Position numbers and translations under genes: made by a program. Shown one piece after another: positions 44,527 through 55,347 of a stretch of DNA of 64,000 bases. The notes beneath the pieces were generated by a model. It searched no databases. It saw nothing but the letters and a program-made list of their open reading frames with translations, and was not told the origin of the DNA. Source of the stretch: Ichthyophis bannanicus (taxonomy: Eukaryota > Chordata > Amphibia > Gymnophiona > Ichthyophiidae); assembly GCA_033557465.1 (NCBI GenBank), contig CM066043.1:114434778-114498777 (forward strand). Direction: 5' to 3'. The number at the start of each line of letters is the position of its first letter. Position 1 is the stretch's first letter.

Positions 44527-45343
44527 CCCTGGCCTCAGTAAACACCGCAGAGGGTGGAGAGAGGGCAGGAGGAAGGGGTCAATGGGTGGGGAGTGGGCGG
44601 GGAGAGGCTCCCTGCACACTGACGCGCTGAACTGAAGGGCTGAATCCTACCGTTAGATGCACATTTGCAGGAGAGAGAAACCATATAAGCGTCAGCAATG
44701 TACAGCATAGACAGGGAGCCCAAGAAACGTGATACTAGTGGTCCATGTCCAGCAACAGCATACTGCCCAAGTATGAAAGGCCACTATGGCGATGGTGCAA
44801 GTGGGGCATAGGGGGCTGCAGGTGTGACATTTAGCGGGGACAGCTGGGGCACAGGGTGGACTAGGCAGGTGCCTAGGTGGCACATAGGAACATAGAAACC
44901 GGAAATCAGCATGACAGCAGCTGACAAAGGCCAAACACAATCTACCTACATCTCCCTGGTGCACCCGAGCTAACAGTTGCCAGGGCACTGACCTGACATC
45001 CCCCCAGCCAACCCTCCCCCAAGTGGAAGGGACAGACTATTGGTAGGCGGTGATGTGGGGGGGATGCGAGGATTCTCATGTATGCCCCATGCCCCAGACC
45101 CCGCTTCCTAGGCGACCACCTACCCACACAGTGGATGGCTTGGGACTGCTCACTACCAGCACTGACAGCATATGGTCATGTCAGCATGGCAGGGGGGGTG
45201 TGCCCGTGCTGGAGGGGGGAGTGGCACCTGCCTGCAGTGGATCTAGGCCATGCCCTGTACCAGTACATGGTGTGCAGTGCAACATAAAAGGTCTGGCTGA
45301 GGAAATGTACATGTAGCCCCAGGGACCACCATGCATCTGTGGC

Positions 45344-45420
45344 AACAGTGTGGTGCAGTGCACACAGCCAGTGTGTCCAGAAGCAGAGGGTCACAGGTTC
45401 AAGTCCCAGCTGTGGTTCCT
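45344..45420 (+). repeat. tRNA-like module
   Basis: Box A-like TGGTGCAGTGCACACAG and box B-like AGGTTCAAGTCCC, within the Harbinger derivative. Confidence 0.5.
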
Positions 45421-45519
45421 GCAGAGCATGCCCTTACGTTTTACCCTACAATGCAGATACAACAGCAACATGTGCAAAGCCCAAAGCAGCGGCAAACAAG
45501 GGTACAAACACCGACTGTG

Positions 45520-45716
45520 CTGTCTGCTGGTGACTGGCAGACAGTGGTGTGAGGCAGTTGGGGCTTTCCAGAGCTAACCCCATCATTGCTGCTGGTCTGC
45601 CACTGCCCCAGCCACAGGCATGGCTCTGGCCCAACAACCCTGGAGGGCTGTCATATACCAGCAGGCTGGAGGTTGCTTCACGGGAGCTGGGGCACCTGTC
45701 CCTTACCTACAATGCA
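45520..45716 (+). repeat. Direct repeat, copy 1
   Basis: GTCTGCTGGTGACTGGCAGA to CTTACCTACA recurs at 47362-47558 with a few substitutions. The copies flank the segment that contains the L2-like LINE, so an internal duplication of the Harbinger derivative is likely. Confidence 0.85.
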
Positions 45717-46112
45717 GATACAACAACAACATGTGCAAAGCCCAAAGCAGCGGCGAACAGGGATACAAACACCCACTCACACAGGCTCCACAATCCAAAG
45801 ATGCATGGAGAGTCAGGCTGTTGGCCCCAGCAATGAGCTGCAGTTATCACCAGAGCACTACTACTACCTCCTGCACAGTTTAGCAATGTTGGCACTGTGA
45901 TCAGGACCAGTGTGGCGGGCAGGGTTGCCAACCACCCCTATCTTTGCACAATGCCGCAATAGGAGTATGTGTGTGTATGTCTGTCCATTGTTTTGTGGCT
46001 GCCCACACCTCACCGGATCCACAATGTCCCACTGTTACCAGCATTAGCCTGAATATGTGCATAATGAGGAGCAAGGTGTTGTGGGTATAGCCCGGACAGG
46101 CAGATTGGCCAG

Positions 46113-47042
46113 GATTTTATTTATTTATTTATTTATTTAGACATACTTGTATACCACCTTATCCTAAAATCAAAGTGGTTACAACACATCACAATTGGGT
46201 TACATTCAACAGTGGGTATTTTACAACATTTAACATGAGGGTATTTAACATTAAGACAACACTGGTTGAGGGTTACATGTATCATGAGGGTTACATTTAT
46301 CATGATGGTGTCGTGAGTCTAGCTGGATTAGTTAAGTGTTGAGCTTGCAGTGAAGTTTACGTTGCAGTCCCGCTCGGGTGAGGGGATGTTGTCTATCTGG
46401 TGAGGACTGTTGTCTATCTGCTCGTAAGTTTCTGTGAAGAGCAGGGTTTTAAGGGCCTTGCAGAAGTCTGTGATGTCCTCTAATTCCCTTAGGCTCATTG
46501 GGAGGGAATTCCATATTGTTGATGCCATTAGTGATGGCGCTCTTCTTGATGTAATTTGTTTAGTCTTGTGATATCCTGAGGGTGTGCTGATCATGTTGTC
46601 ATAATTGTTCCTTCTTGGTCTGTTACTGATATTCCTTGTTACAATTTCTTGTAGTACATCCGCTGAAAGATGGTGGATGATCTTGAAGATGATCAAGATT
46701 ATTTTATATTTTGTTCTGGCTACCATTGGTAGCCAGTGTAGTTGCTGCAAGATAGGGGTGATCTGTTCTGACCTTGGGGTGTCAGTGATGATGCGTGCTG
46801 TAGTGTTTTGCACCATTTGAAGTGGGTGTAAGGTCTGCTGGGGGAGGCCTTGATATACAGAATTTCCATAATCAAGCAGAGGTGTGATGAATGCTTGGCA
46901 AACTGTGCGGAAGTGGTCCTGGCGGAGTAGTGGTTTTATCTTTCTTATGGTTCTCAAACGTTGATAGGCCTTGTTTGCGTTTTTGGCGATATGAGACTTC
47001 ATATTCAGAGCTCTGTCCATTGTGATGCCCAAGTATCTGATG
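46113..47042 (-). mobile_element. L2-like LINE, 5'-truncated, in the Harbinger derivative
   Basis: A 234-codon open frame on the minus strand (47032-46328) covers the C-terminal RT domain (QITPILQQLHWLPM, STIWNSLPMSLRELEDI). The tail at the left is (AAATAAAT)n. The frame is intact over its whole length, so the insertion is young. Sequence differs from the L2-like copy at 33092-34726. Confidence 0.82.
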
Positions 47043-47361
47043 CATCTTCACAGGGTGTGGGGCAATGGCTGGGACACTATAATGCCCGACCACCGCCTGC
47101 ATGGACAGGGTGGCCACAGCATGGCATGCTGGGAGGGCACTCACTCTGACCGAGCAGTGACCATGGCATGTCTAGGTTCCCACATAGTGCTCCACACTAT
47201 CTGTCTCCAGTGATACTTTTGTGTTCCCAGTGCTGGGGCCCCAATCACTGAGATGCCTGCTTGGTGCATATAGTTCCTCTGACAGCATGCACTATGGACT
47301 GGCTAGTGGATTGTCTGCACTTAGACTGTGCATGGTCAGAACACCTATACGGTGCAGTCTG

Positions 47362-47558
47362 ACTGTGCTGTCTGCTGGTGACTGGCAGACAGTGGTGTGA
47401 GGCAGTTGGGATTTTCCAGAGCTAACCCCATCATTGCTGCTGGTCTGCCACTGCCCCAGCCACAGGTATGGCTCTGGCCCACCAACCCTGGAGGGCTGTC
47501 GTATACCAGCAGGATGGAGGTTGCTTCACGGGGGCTGGGGCACCTGTCCCTTACCTAC
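47362..47558 (+). repeat. Direct repeat, copy 2
   Basis: Partner of 45520-45716. Confidence 0.85.
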
Positions 47559-48142
47559 AAAAAGGGTGATGTGAGCCCTTTGGGGTATGTAGTGTATACT
47601 ACTTTGACCTATAAAAGCACTGCTACACAAACCTCATGCAAGTCTGGAAACCCCTCTGCCCTGATAAGAGGTGGCCATGTCAGTCAGACCCTAACACGGG
47701 GTACACACTAATCTGGGTGGTGTCTGGTCCCAGAGGGCCACATGCGACTGCAGGATAAAGATGGACACCGAATTACCTTCAGCTACCCTGCAAGGAACAC
47801 CTGTCACACACTGGTAGTGATGGGGATGTACAGCAGGGCTTATCTCTAGTACCACATGTACTGCGGACCAAGTGCTGGGCACCCATCCTATCCCTCAGGG
47901 AGAACACAGAACCTGCACAATGGCATGGTCTGTAGCTACTCTGTGCCAGTATCACACACTGTCAGTTCATCTTTCCAAGCTGAGGTACCGGAGAGGTGCA
48001 GACCCCATTTGCTGATCAGCTGTAGACAGCTAGTCAGCATGTGCATTGCATCATGGGTACTGGTGGGGTTACCCTATCCTGGCACTCAGAGAAGACAGTT
48101 TGTGTGGTGACCTACAGTCCTTCTGTACCCAGCCATTGCTGT

Positions 48143-48222
48143 GATATATACCACAGAGGTATAGCCTACTGGTTAATACAATGGCAGTGTTCATGGGTTC
48201 AATTCCTCATTGTTCCCTCCTT
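48143..48222 (+). repeat. tRNA-like module
   Basis: Box A-like TAGCCTACTGGTTAATAC and box B-like GGGTTCAATTCCTC at tRNA-like spacing. Confidence 0.6.
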
Positions 48223-48764
48223 TTATGCCTATCCTACTCAAATAGTGTGCATGCCTGTAACAGTCATACTTTTGCAGATTTGTGCTGCCAGCCCATAATA
48301 CCCTCGCCACAACTGCCAACATTCCCTCGGTCCATCTATCTGCATCTGTCAGCTGTGTAGAGTCCTGTCTGCCTGTGCAAGCTGTCACCCCATGTCCTGC
48401 ACTGCTACCCTTTCCTGCATTGCGCCTCTTCATGCTTGCCTCGCCTGTGCCTGATCTGCATGGCACCACCACTCCTCTGTCCACCCATCATTGTAACTAT
48501 CCTGCCACCTCCGCCTCCACTTTGGGACACGTATTCACATCGTCTGCCACCAACTGTCTTTCCAGTACTGTACATTGCCAACACCCTGTGCTGTGGTACA
48601 GTTGCCCCCACCATGTTTGTCATCAGTACTGGCAGCCACATGGGATGCCTGCAGATATGGCAGGTCCAGCGGCTCCCAGCTCTCCCTCCTTCACTCACCT
48701 TTTCATTGCCTTTCCTGAGTGCTCTATCTAGTGTTAGTGCTACATCTGTCTCTGTTCCTCACAG

Positions 48765-48812
48765 GTCATGCATGTCATCCTGAAGTACCTTGCAGCCCTT
48801 AGGCCACACTAA
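48765..48812 (+). other. Candidate short terminal exon, second copy
   Basis: After TCTGTCTCTGTTCCTCACAG the frame reads VMHVILKYLAALRPH and a TAA. See 18645-18692 for the matching copy. Confidence 0.35.
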
Positions 48813-48879
48813 CCTAGGGCACCATAACCTTGCTAGGCCACCTTAACCTATGATTCTGTAACCCATGGTGTCTTCTAAG

Positions 48880-49435
48880 GTGCCTTGTTCAGGGGTGCTT
48901 AATACGGCGCTTAGCCTAAGGAGCCCTACTGTATAGGGCACCTTATAAAGCGCCTTATGAGGCACCTTACAAGGCACCTTATAGGGCACCTAACAAGGCA
49001 CCTTATAAGGCACCTTATAGGGCACCAAACAGGGCACCTTATAAGGCACCTAATAAGGCACCTTATAAGGCACCTAATAGGGCACCTTATAAGGCACCTT
49101 ACTTATAAGGTACCTTGCAGAGCACCTTACAAGGCACCTTACAAGGCGCCCTACAAGGCACCTTACAAGGCACCTTACAAGGCTCCTTATAAGGCACCTT
49201 ATAGGGCACCTAACAAGGCATCTTATAAGGCACCTAACAAGGCACCTTATAGGGCCCCTTACTTATGAGGCACCTTACAGGGCACCTTATAGGGCACCTT
49301 ACAGGGCACCTAACAAGGAACCTTACTTATAAGGCACCTTACAAGGCACCTTACAAGGCGCCTTATAAGGTGCCTTACAAGGCGCCTTGTAATATGCCTT
49401 GTAAGGTGCCTTATGAGGCGCCTTGTAAGGCGCGT
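48880..49435. repeat. 12-bp minisatellite (AAGGCACCTTAT)
   Basis: About 45 units of roughly 12 bp, each centred on the near-palindrome AAGGCACCTT / AAGGCGCCTT. Orientation of the asymmetric bases changes near 49350, so the array as a whole is self-complementary. ORFs through it are repeat products. Confidence 0.95.
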
Positions 49436-49601
49436 TAGTTTGTAACATGCGTTAGCTGATACGGCTTACTGTAATGATGCACCGCCCATGCCTTTATATG
49501 GGCATCTGTACCTTTACCGCGGAACCTAATGTGAGTGAGATTACCGCAGTTTAGTAAACATACCCCACTGTGTTTGTCTTCTATTAAATCTTCGTCCACT
49601 T

Positions 49602-50015
49602 CTATGCCCTGTGATGGGGATCTGTATATAACTCCAATGCAAATGGTTTCCCTTTCCCTCTTTTTAGTTTAACCCACAGTGCCCCCTCTCTTCCTTTTAA
49701 GCCATGCAATTCTATAGCTTTAAAATTATTTTTTACATATAGTGCCACTCCACCTCCCCTTCTTCCTACCCTGTCCTTCCTGAATGAAGTATAGCCTAGT
49801 ATAATTGCATCCCAGTTATGGTTTTCTGTGAACCATGTCTCCATAACTGCCACAAAATCCAAGTTAGCATCCATTAAAGACTCAATATCTGAGATCTTAT
49901 TGCTCATGCTACAGGCATTTATACACACCACTTTCAATATGTTGCCCCTATTACACATTTCTACAGAGGTATTTAATGTTTCACTTACCTGGAGGGTCTC
50001 TCCACCCATTCCCAA
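49602..50015 (-). pseudogene. CR1 endonuclease domain
   Basis: An open piece of 137 codons reads VVCINACSMSNKISDIESLM, FVAVMETWFTENHNWDAI and RVGRRGGGVALYVKNNFKAI, the APE-type endonuclease start of CR1 ORF2. The M-E-TW segment corresponds to the catalytic Glu region. The rest of the domain lies across the Harbinger insertion at 44022-44417. Confidence 0.82.
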
Positions 50016-50175
50016 CGAATCTAGTTTAAAGCCCTCTTCAGTAGGTTAGCCAGTCTGCTGCTGAAAAGACTTCAACCCTTCTTTGATAGATGGCACCATC
50101 TCTGCTCTGCAGCCCTTGGAACATTATCCCATGGTCCAGGAAACCAAAACACTCTCAATGACACCATCTGCGCAC

Positions 50176-50881
50176 TCATGTATTCATTTCCAGGATGTGA
50201 GCTTCTCTGCCTTGGCCTTTACCCTCAACAGGAAGGATTGAAGAGAACACCACCTGTGCGCCTATCTGCTTCACACTCTGTCCCAGAACCATAAAGTCAC
50301 TTTTGATATGCTCAGAGGGATATCCAGCAGTATCATTTGAGCCAACATGGATGAGCAACATCAAATTAAAGTCAGTAGGCTTGATGAGTCTTGACAAGCT
50401 CTCCGTATCTTGGATTCTGGCACTTGGCAGACAGCACACCTCTCTGGACATCAAATCTGGTCAGCAGATGGACTCCTCAGTACCCCCTCAGAAGAGTGTC
50501 ACCAACCACGACTACCCTTCGCTTGTTGTGACTGATTCTGCAACTTTGGGGTGCTCGAGCTGTGGTTCTTCCCTTTCCTCAGATGCTTCCACCTCCTCCA
50601 CTTCCAGGGCTGCATACCGATTCTTCAGTTCAAGGGCTGGAGGAGTTGGAGTGTTGATACTGCAGGTTCTGGTGACTTTTGTCCAACCTTCTTTCCTTTG
50701 TAGCCTCCCATCTTCACCTCTGTCGAAGAGCTTGGATGTTTCAAGAAGCATCTTATCAATATATGTCTCACTGTCTCGAAGATTTCTCAGCCTGACCACC
50801 TCTTCCCTGAGCTACTCCATTTCTTTCCTGAGAGCCTCAGCATGCCAGCATCCTGCACATGGAACCAGTCCTTCAACTGTC
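50176..50881 (-). pseudogene. CR1 ORF1 protein with SGNH-esterase domain
   Basis: The N-terminal piece starts near 50881 with MTVEGLVPCAGCWHAEALRK and a leucine-rich coiled region (50799-50512) with a premature stop. Then follows the esterase-like domain (50454-50176): LMLLIHVGSNDTAGYPSEHI and GAQVVFSSILPVEGKGQGRE. The G-S/T-N-D block is the third conserved block of SGNH hydrolases, known in CR1 ORF1 proteins. Frames are broken. Confidence 0.78.
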
Positions 50882-51235
50882 ATTGGGATCTCTGTCTGGA
50901 CAGGCAGAAGCTGAATGGGGACAACAGCTTTAGCAATATGATTTTTCCCAGTCATTGTTTAGTTGATGGAACTTTGGTACCTGTTGAAGTAAAAGAGAGA
51001 GACCTACCAAAGGATAAAATTACTTAATATATAGATAGTCATGGTTTAATGGGAGAGACCCAACGTGGATTTAATCAAGGAAAGTCTTGTCTTACTGATC
51101 TGTTATACAGCACAGTAATTTTTTGAAGGTGTGAATAAACAGGTAGATAAAGGTGATCCGGTTGATAAAGTGTATCTGGATTTTCAGAAAGCCTTTGACA
51201 AGATCTCTCTTGAGTTCTCCATGAGGAAATTGATG

Positions 51236-51375
51236 TTCCCTGTAAAATAGTTATCTCCAAGTTATAATGCCCTGTTCAATGTAATTTCAGTTTGTTCAAT
51301 GTAAACCGCACTGATGCAGAATAGCGCGGTATATAAGAGAATGTAAATAAATAAATTAAAAATAAATAAATTAAA
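51236..51375 (+). mobile_element. SINE 3' tail, 5'-truncated
   Basis: ATGTTCCCTGTAAAATAGTT through TTCAATGTAAACCGCACTGATGCAGAATAGCGCGG to an (AAATAAAT)n end matches the tail of the 25381-25665 SINE. It splits the CR1 RT frame. Confidence 0.82.
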
Positions 51376-51713
51376 AAGTCATGGGATAGGAGGCAGTGAA
51401 CTATTGTGGATCAGGAACTGGTTAAAAGATAGAAAGCAGAGAGAATGGCTAAATGGCCAGTTTTCTCAATGGTGAAAGGTGAATAGTGGAGTACTCCAGG
51501 GATCTGTGCTGGGTCCGTTGCTTTTTAACATATTCATAAATGACCTGGAAATGAGAATAATGAGTGAGGTGATCAAATATGCAGATGACACAAAATTATT
51601 CAAAGTTGTTAGAATACAAGAGGACTGTGAAAAATTGCAAGAGGACCTTGAGAAATTAGAAAACAGGATGTTGAAATTGCAGATGAAATTTAATGTGGAC
51701 AAGTGCACATAGG

Positions 51714-52429
51714 GGCTCATTCTGATCAGGACGTCCAGGCCCCTGTGCGTCCGATCGGAATCAGATGCATAGGGGCAGAAGCGATTCTGATCCTGCGGGG
51801 CACGTCTAGCCCACAGGATCAGAATCGCAACTAGACCTGTACATGCAGGCCGGGACCTGATTCTGGTTGGCCTGCACATCCAGGCCTCTACCTGGCAAAT
51901 TCAGTCAAGGCTCCTGAATGGAGCCATGGCACCATGGTGTCCAGTTGCCATGGCACCATGGTGTCCAGTTGCCATGGCACTGCAGCTCTATTCAGGAGTT
52001 GTGATGCCTGACCACCATCCTGTTCTTAAATTCCCCACAGCATGACCACCGATCTGGCCTCCCAAGGCCAGGGTCAGGCTGCAAGGATCATCTGCACCCC
52101 ATTTGACCCATTCCGTTGCCCGGGCCTGCCATCCCCCACCATCTAGGGGATCTGTTCCATCTCAGAGGTGGAATAAGTTCCTTGTTCAGTCTGCTGGCCC
52201 CAGACGTACAGGACCGACATCGGAATTGGCCCTGTACCTCCAGAGCCATGGACTGCCCACTGCCTGCCCTAACTCTGCCTCCACACTGCCCCTTTCCCGC
52301 CCCTGTCTAGCCTTCCCATACAAACTCCTTGTTCGTACGGAGAGGTTATCTGGGGATGCAGAGGGGGCCAAATAGCAGGGATGGTTGGGACATCCATTCC
52401 CGCTATTCGCAACTCAGAATGACCCCATT
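51714..52429. mobile_element. Non-autonomous DNA transposon with GGGGTCATTCTGA ends
   Basis: It starts GGGGCTCATTCTGATC and ends CAGAATGACCCC in inverted orientation. The flanks suggest a 3-4 bp TTA-like duplication, and removing it restores KCTxxxGKNN-like CR1 sequence. Probably Harbinger or ISL2EU related. There is no coding sequence. Internal tandem CATGGCACCATGGTGTCCAGTTGC lies at 51923-51976. Confidence 0.72.
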
Positions 52430-53234
52430 AGGGAAGAACAACCCAACCTACAGGTACACGATGCACATTAGAAACCACCACCCAGGGAAAGGATTTAGGT
52501 GTCATCATAGACAATACATTGAAACCCTCTGTCCAGTGTGCAGCAGCGGGCATGAAAGCAAATAGAATGCTAGGAATCATAAGGAATGGAATGAAGAATA
52601 AAATCAGTGATATTATAATGCCTCTGTATCATTCCATGGTGCGACTGCACCTTAAATACGTTCAGTTTTGGTCGCCATATCTTAAAAAAGATATAGCAGT
52701 ATTAGAAATGGTACAGAGAAGAGCCACCAAAATGGTAAAGGGGATAGAAGGACACCCTAATGAGAAAAGGCTTAAAAGGTTAGGGCTCTTCAATTTAGAA
52801 AACAGACGGCTAAGGGAGATATGACAGAGGTCTATAAATTAATGAATTGAGTTGAATGGGTAAACATAGATCGATTGTTTATGCCATCAAAAAGTAGAAA
52901 GACTAATGGACAGCAAATGAAGGCTGTTTAAGACTAATAAAAGAACATATTTTTTTCACTCAACGTGTAATCAAACTCTGGAATTCATTACCGGATGATG
53001 TAGTAAAAGCTGTTAATGTAGCTGGGTTTAAAAAAGATTTGGACAAGTTTCTGGAAGAAAAGTCCATAAACCATTATTAAAGAGGTATAGGGAAAGCCAG
53101 TGCTTACCCTGGGATAAGCTTTGTGGAATCTGTATACCTTTTGGGAACCTGACAGATACTTGTGACCTGGGTTGATCACTGTTGGGCTTGATGTACCATG
53201 GTATGACCCAGTAATGCATTTCTTATGCTGTTAT

Positions 53235-53598
53235 GTAAAAGCCACGTGTTATCTGCTGGGGCGTGCATGGCATTTCCCCTTCAGATAACACCAAATCAGG
53301 GATCATGGAATGGCAGTACTGCCAAAGCACCAGATGCCACCCATTGAAATGGCGTCAGCTGCACCTACATTATATGCCAAATGTGCAGTTATCGTGTGTT
53401 TTTTCCACTCAACTGCACATTGCTGGCACTCCTACCTTCCACCCTTCTCCACCCCAGCACAGAGCTAACACGCAATCTGCAGATAGCACAGAAAATCCCT
53501 CTGCTATCTACATTTGGCCCATGTTAGCTGCTACCATGGCACGCTTTTCCCACGTTATCACCACACTAGCAGCTAACACCCTTTAGTAAATATGCCCC
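53235..53598. mobile_element. MITE with Harbinger-type right end
   Basis: It ends CCCTTTAGTAAATATGCCCC next to TTA, like the Harbinger terminus at 21991. The left boundary at the CR1 end is not a clear inverted repeat, so the copy may be truncated. Confidence 0.55.
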
Positions 53599-53601
53599 TT
53601 A

Positions 53602-54689
53602 AATTATATCAGCCTTCCAGTGAAAGAGAAGACTGAAAAAGGCATGAGCTAAGTCCCAATTCCCATCCTGGGAAGTGGCTTGGAAGGTCATTAAAATAGT
53701 ACTGGTTTGGCTTGTTTTTCATTGTAGTCCTTTTTGGAATGAGTGTTGTGGTGAGCAGCAGCAGTCTAGATATCCCAATATCACAGCAGATATTCTGGAT
53801 CTCGGAATACTTCCACAGTGTTCCTACTTTCTTGACACATAGTCCCATAAGAGGTTCGCTGTAATTGTATGTAAGAGTTTATTGTACCTCTGCAGATGTT
53901 TGGGATTATGGTGTTTTTTTTGTCTTAACATCTCTCCTTTTCTCTGGAAAATACTGTCAATTCTTTCTAGTATCTTGCAATTTGTTTGAAGTCTTGGAAC
54001 CCTGAATGTTTTAAGAATTACAGCCTATGCATCCTTTTTGGGGCCATGTGACCCAAACTGGCATGGATTCTGCACCAAAGATCACTGGACTTAAGACTTT
54101 GCAGAAATTACAAGCTGCTTATGTGCACATTTCTGAAAGAAGTTTTGTTTTTTCCTCTCCTACTATATATGTGCAGAGAAACTGGAACTCCAACATTCTC
54201 AGCCCTGAGACCTGTTCCTAAGACGTTCAAGATGCTACAATGCTGCAAACCAACATGGACCCACGACTGGAAAGAACAAGGGGTAACCATCTACATCCAT
54301 CTTTCATTGCCAATGGCACCCGTACGAAGCTGTCATGTGATAGGTGATCTCTGATTCATTAGCAAGACCCAGTAAGCTCTGGACCAGCTAATTGAAGTGG
54401 CAAAATCCTGATTATGCGAGGAGCTGCCAAGAAAAGAGAGGAGCTTCTAAAATGTTTCACCAGCAGGGAAAAGAGTTTTGGGGGTTTTATTTGTCCCTTG
54501 TGCTCAGACCTGCGCCTTGGCTTTGTACCACAGACCGAGTCTGACCTAGGGATTCATGATGGCTCGTACAACGTTTGCAGAATGTTGGCAGGATAGCCAT
54601 TGTCTTCCCGACTGCAGAGAGCTGCCTCTTCACACTAGATATTGGCACCCCATTTAGCTCTACAGGTTGTATGACTATATTATTCCTTC
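53602..54689. other. Spacer, no gene seen
   Basis: No supported coding frame or repeat end. Confidence 0.45.
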
Positions 54690-55103
54690 TTAGGGATAAT
54701 TCTTTCACAGCAAATGCAAGGCAGATCTTGTGATAGTTTCTGGGCGATAGTTGCAAAAGCCCAGAGTTACCTGCAAAAAGTCCCATGGTATCTGCAGGGA
54801 ATGAAGGCAGCATTTCCCCTGCAGATACTGTTGAAAAAACACAAGGATCGTGGCTGGCAGGCACTGCGGATGCAGCTATCACCACCCACTGGGGTGGCAT
54901 TAGGTGCACCCACGGTGTCTGTAAACGTTGGCGATTACCGCACACTGTTGACATCCACAGTAATCGTGCATTGCAGGCCCGTCCATTCTCTGCCCTACAT
55001 GGAAAATCGTCTGCAGAAGTCGTCTGCATTTTTTCTGTGTTAGCTGCTACTGTCATGCAATATTTCTGTGGTAGCAGCTAATGCCCTTTAGTAGACATAC
55101 CCC
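54690..55103. mobile_element. MITE with Harbinger-type right end
   Basis: It ends CCCTTTAGTAGACATACCCC followed by TTA. The inner sequence (GTTAGCTGCTAC ... GGTAGCAGCTAATG) is like 53520-53590. The left end, perhaps at TTAGGGATAATTC near 54691, is uncertain. Confidence 0.5.
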
Positions 55104-55347
55104 TTAGGATTCATTAGGAAACTGGTATAAATTAGGATTTATATTAGTATAGTACTATAGGAGCTTTCCTTGTTACATACAACATTTCTGCAAGATATAA
55201 GAAATTATTATCTTCTTTTCTAAGGGCTGGCCCACATTATATTTATAATAAATCATTACAAATCTGGGACTTGTTCTCATGACTGACACCGATGCAAATT
55301 CTCCCTTAGGCACAATAAACTGAGTCTTCCCTACAATGTCAATACAT

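Larger units (their letters stand above)
44418..49566. mobile_element. Harbinger derivative, 5.1 kb, without transposase
   Basis: It starts GGGGCATGTTTACTAAA and ends TTTAGTAAACATACCCC, with the 3-bp duplication ACT (44415-44417, 49567-49569). Internal modules match the giant Harbinger (around 250-600 and 18640-18690). No DDE or Myb exon remains. It contains a 60-bp palindrome, tRNA-like modules, a direct repeat, an L2-like LINE and a 12-bp minisatellite. Confidence 0.85.
37132..50989 (-). mobile_element. Near full-length CR1 LINE split by three insertions
   Basis: Own segments are 37132-38561 (3' end and RT C-terminus), 39053-39686 (RT start), 44022-44417 and 49570-50015 (endonuclease), and 50176 to about 50930 (ORF1). 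The insertions are a foldback MITE, a second CR1 and a Harbinger derivative. Removing each rejoins CR1 sequence, for example CCCCTTTC|AGTTTTGCCTATTG across 39687-44021. It entered the plus-strand CR1-type element. The order of its parts on the minus strand is that of an intact CR1. Confidence 0.8.
50990..53234 (+). mobile_element. CR1-type LINE (outer host element), right part
   Basis: It continues 36592-37131: GETQRGFNQGKSCLTDL, YLDFQKAFDKI, then, after a SINE tail, [19 protein letters not shown] and [11 protein letters not shown] (51479-51712), then, after a MITE, KANRMLGIIRNGMK and VQRRATKMVKGI (52519-52824). It ends in a decayed 3' part with CCATGGTATGACCCAGTAATGC. Confidence 0.82.

Noticed and set aside
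48957..49268. 103-codon ORF of APYKAPYK and RHLIRHLI repeats
   Set aside because: Translation of the 12-bp minisatellite.
54487..55056. 189-codon minus-strand ORF near the GPCR
   Set aside because: It overlaps a MITE and has no recognisable domain.
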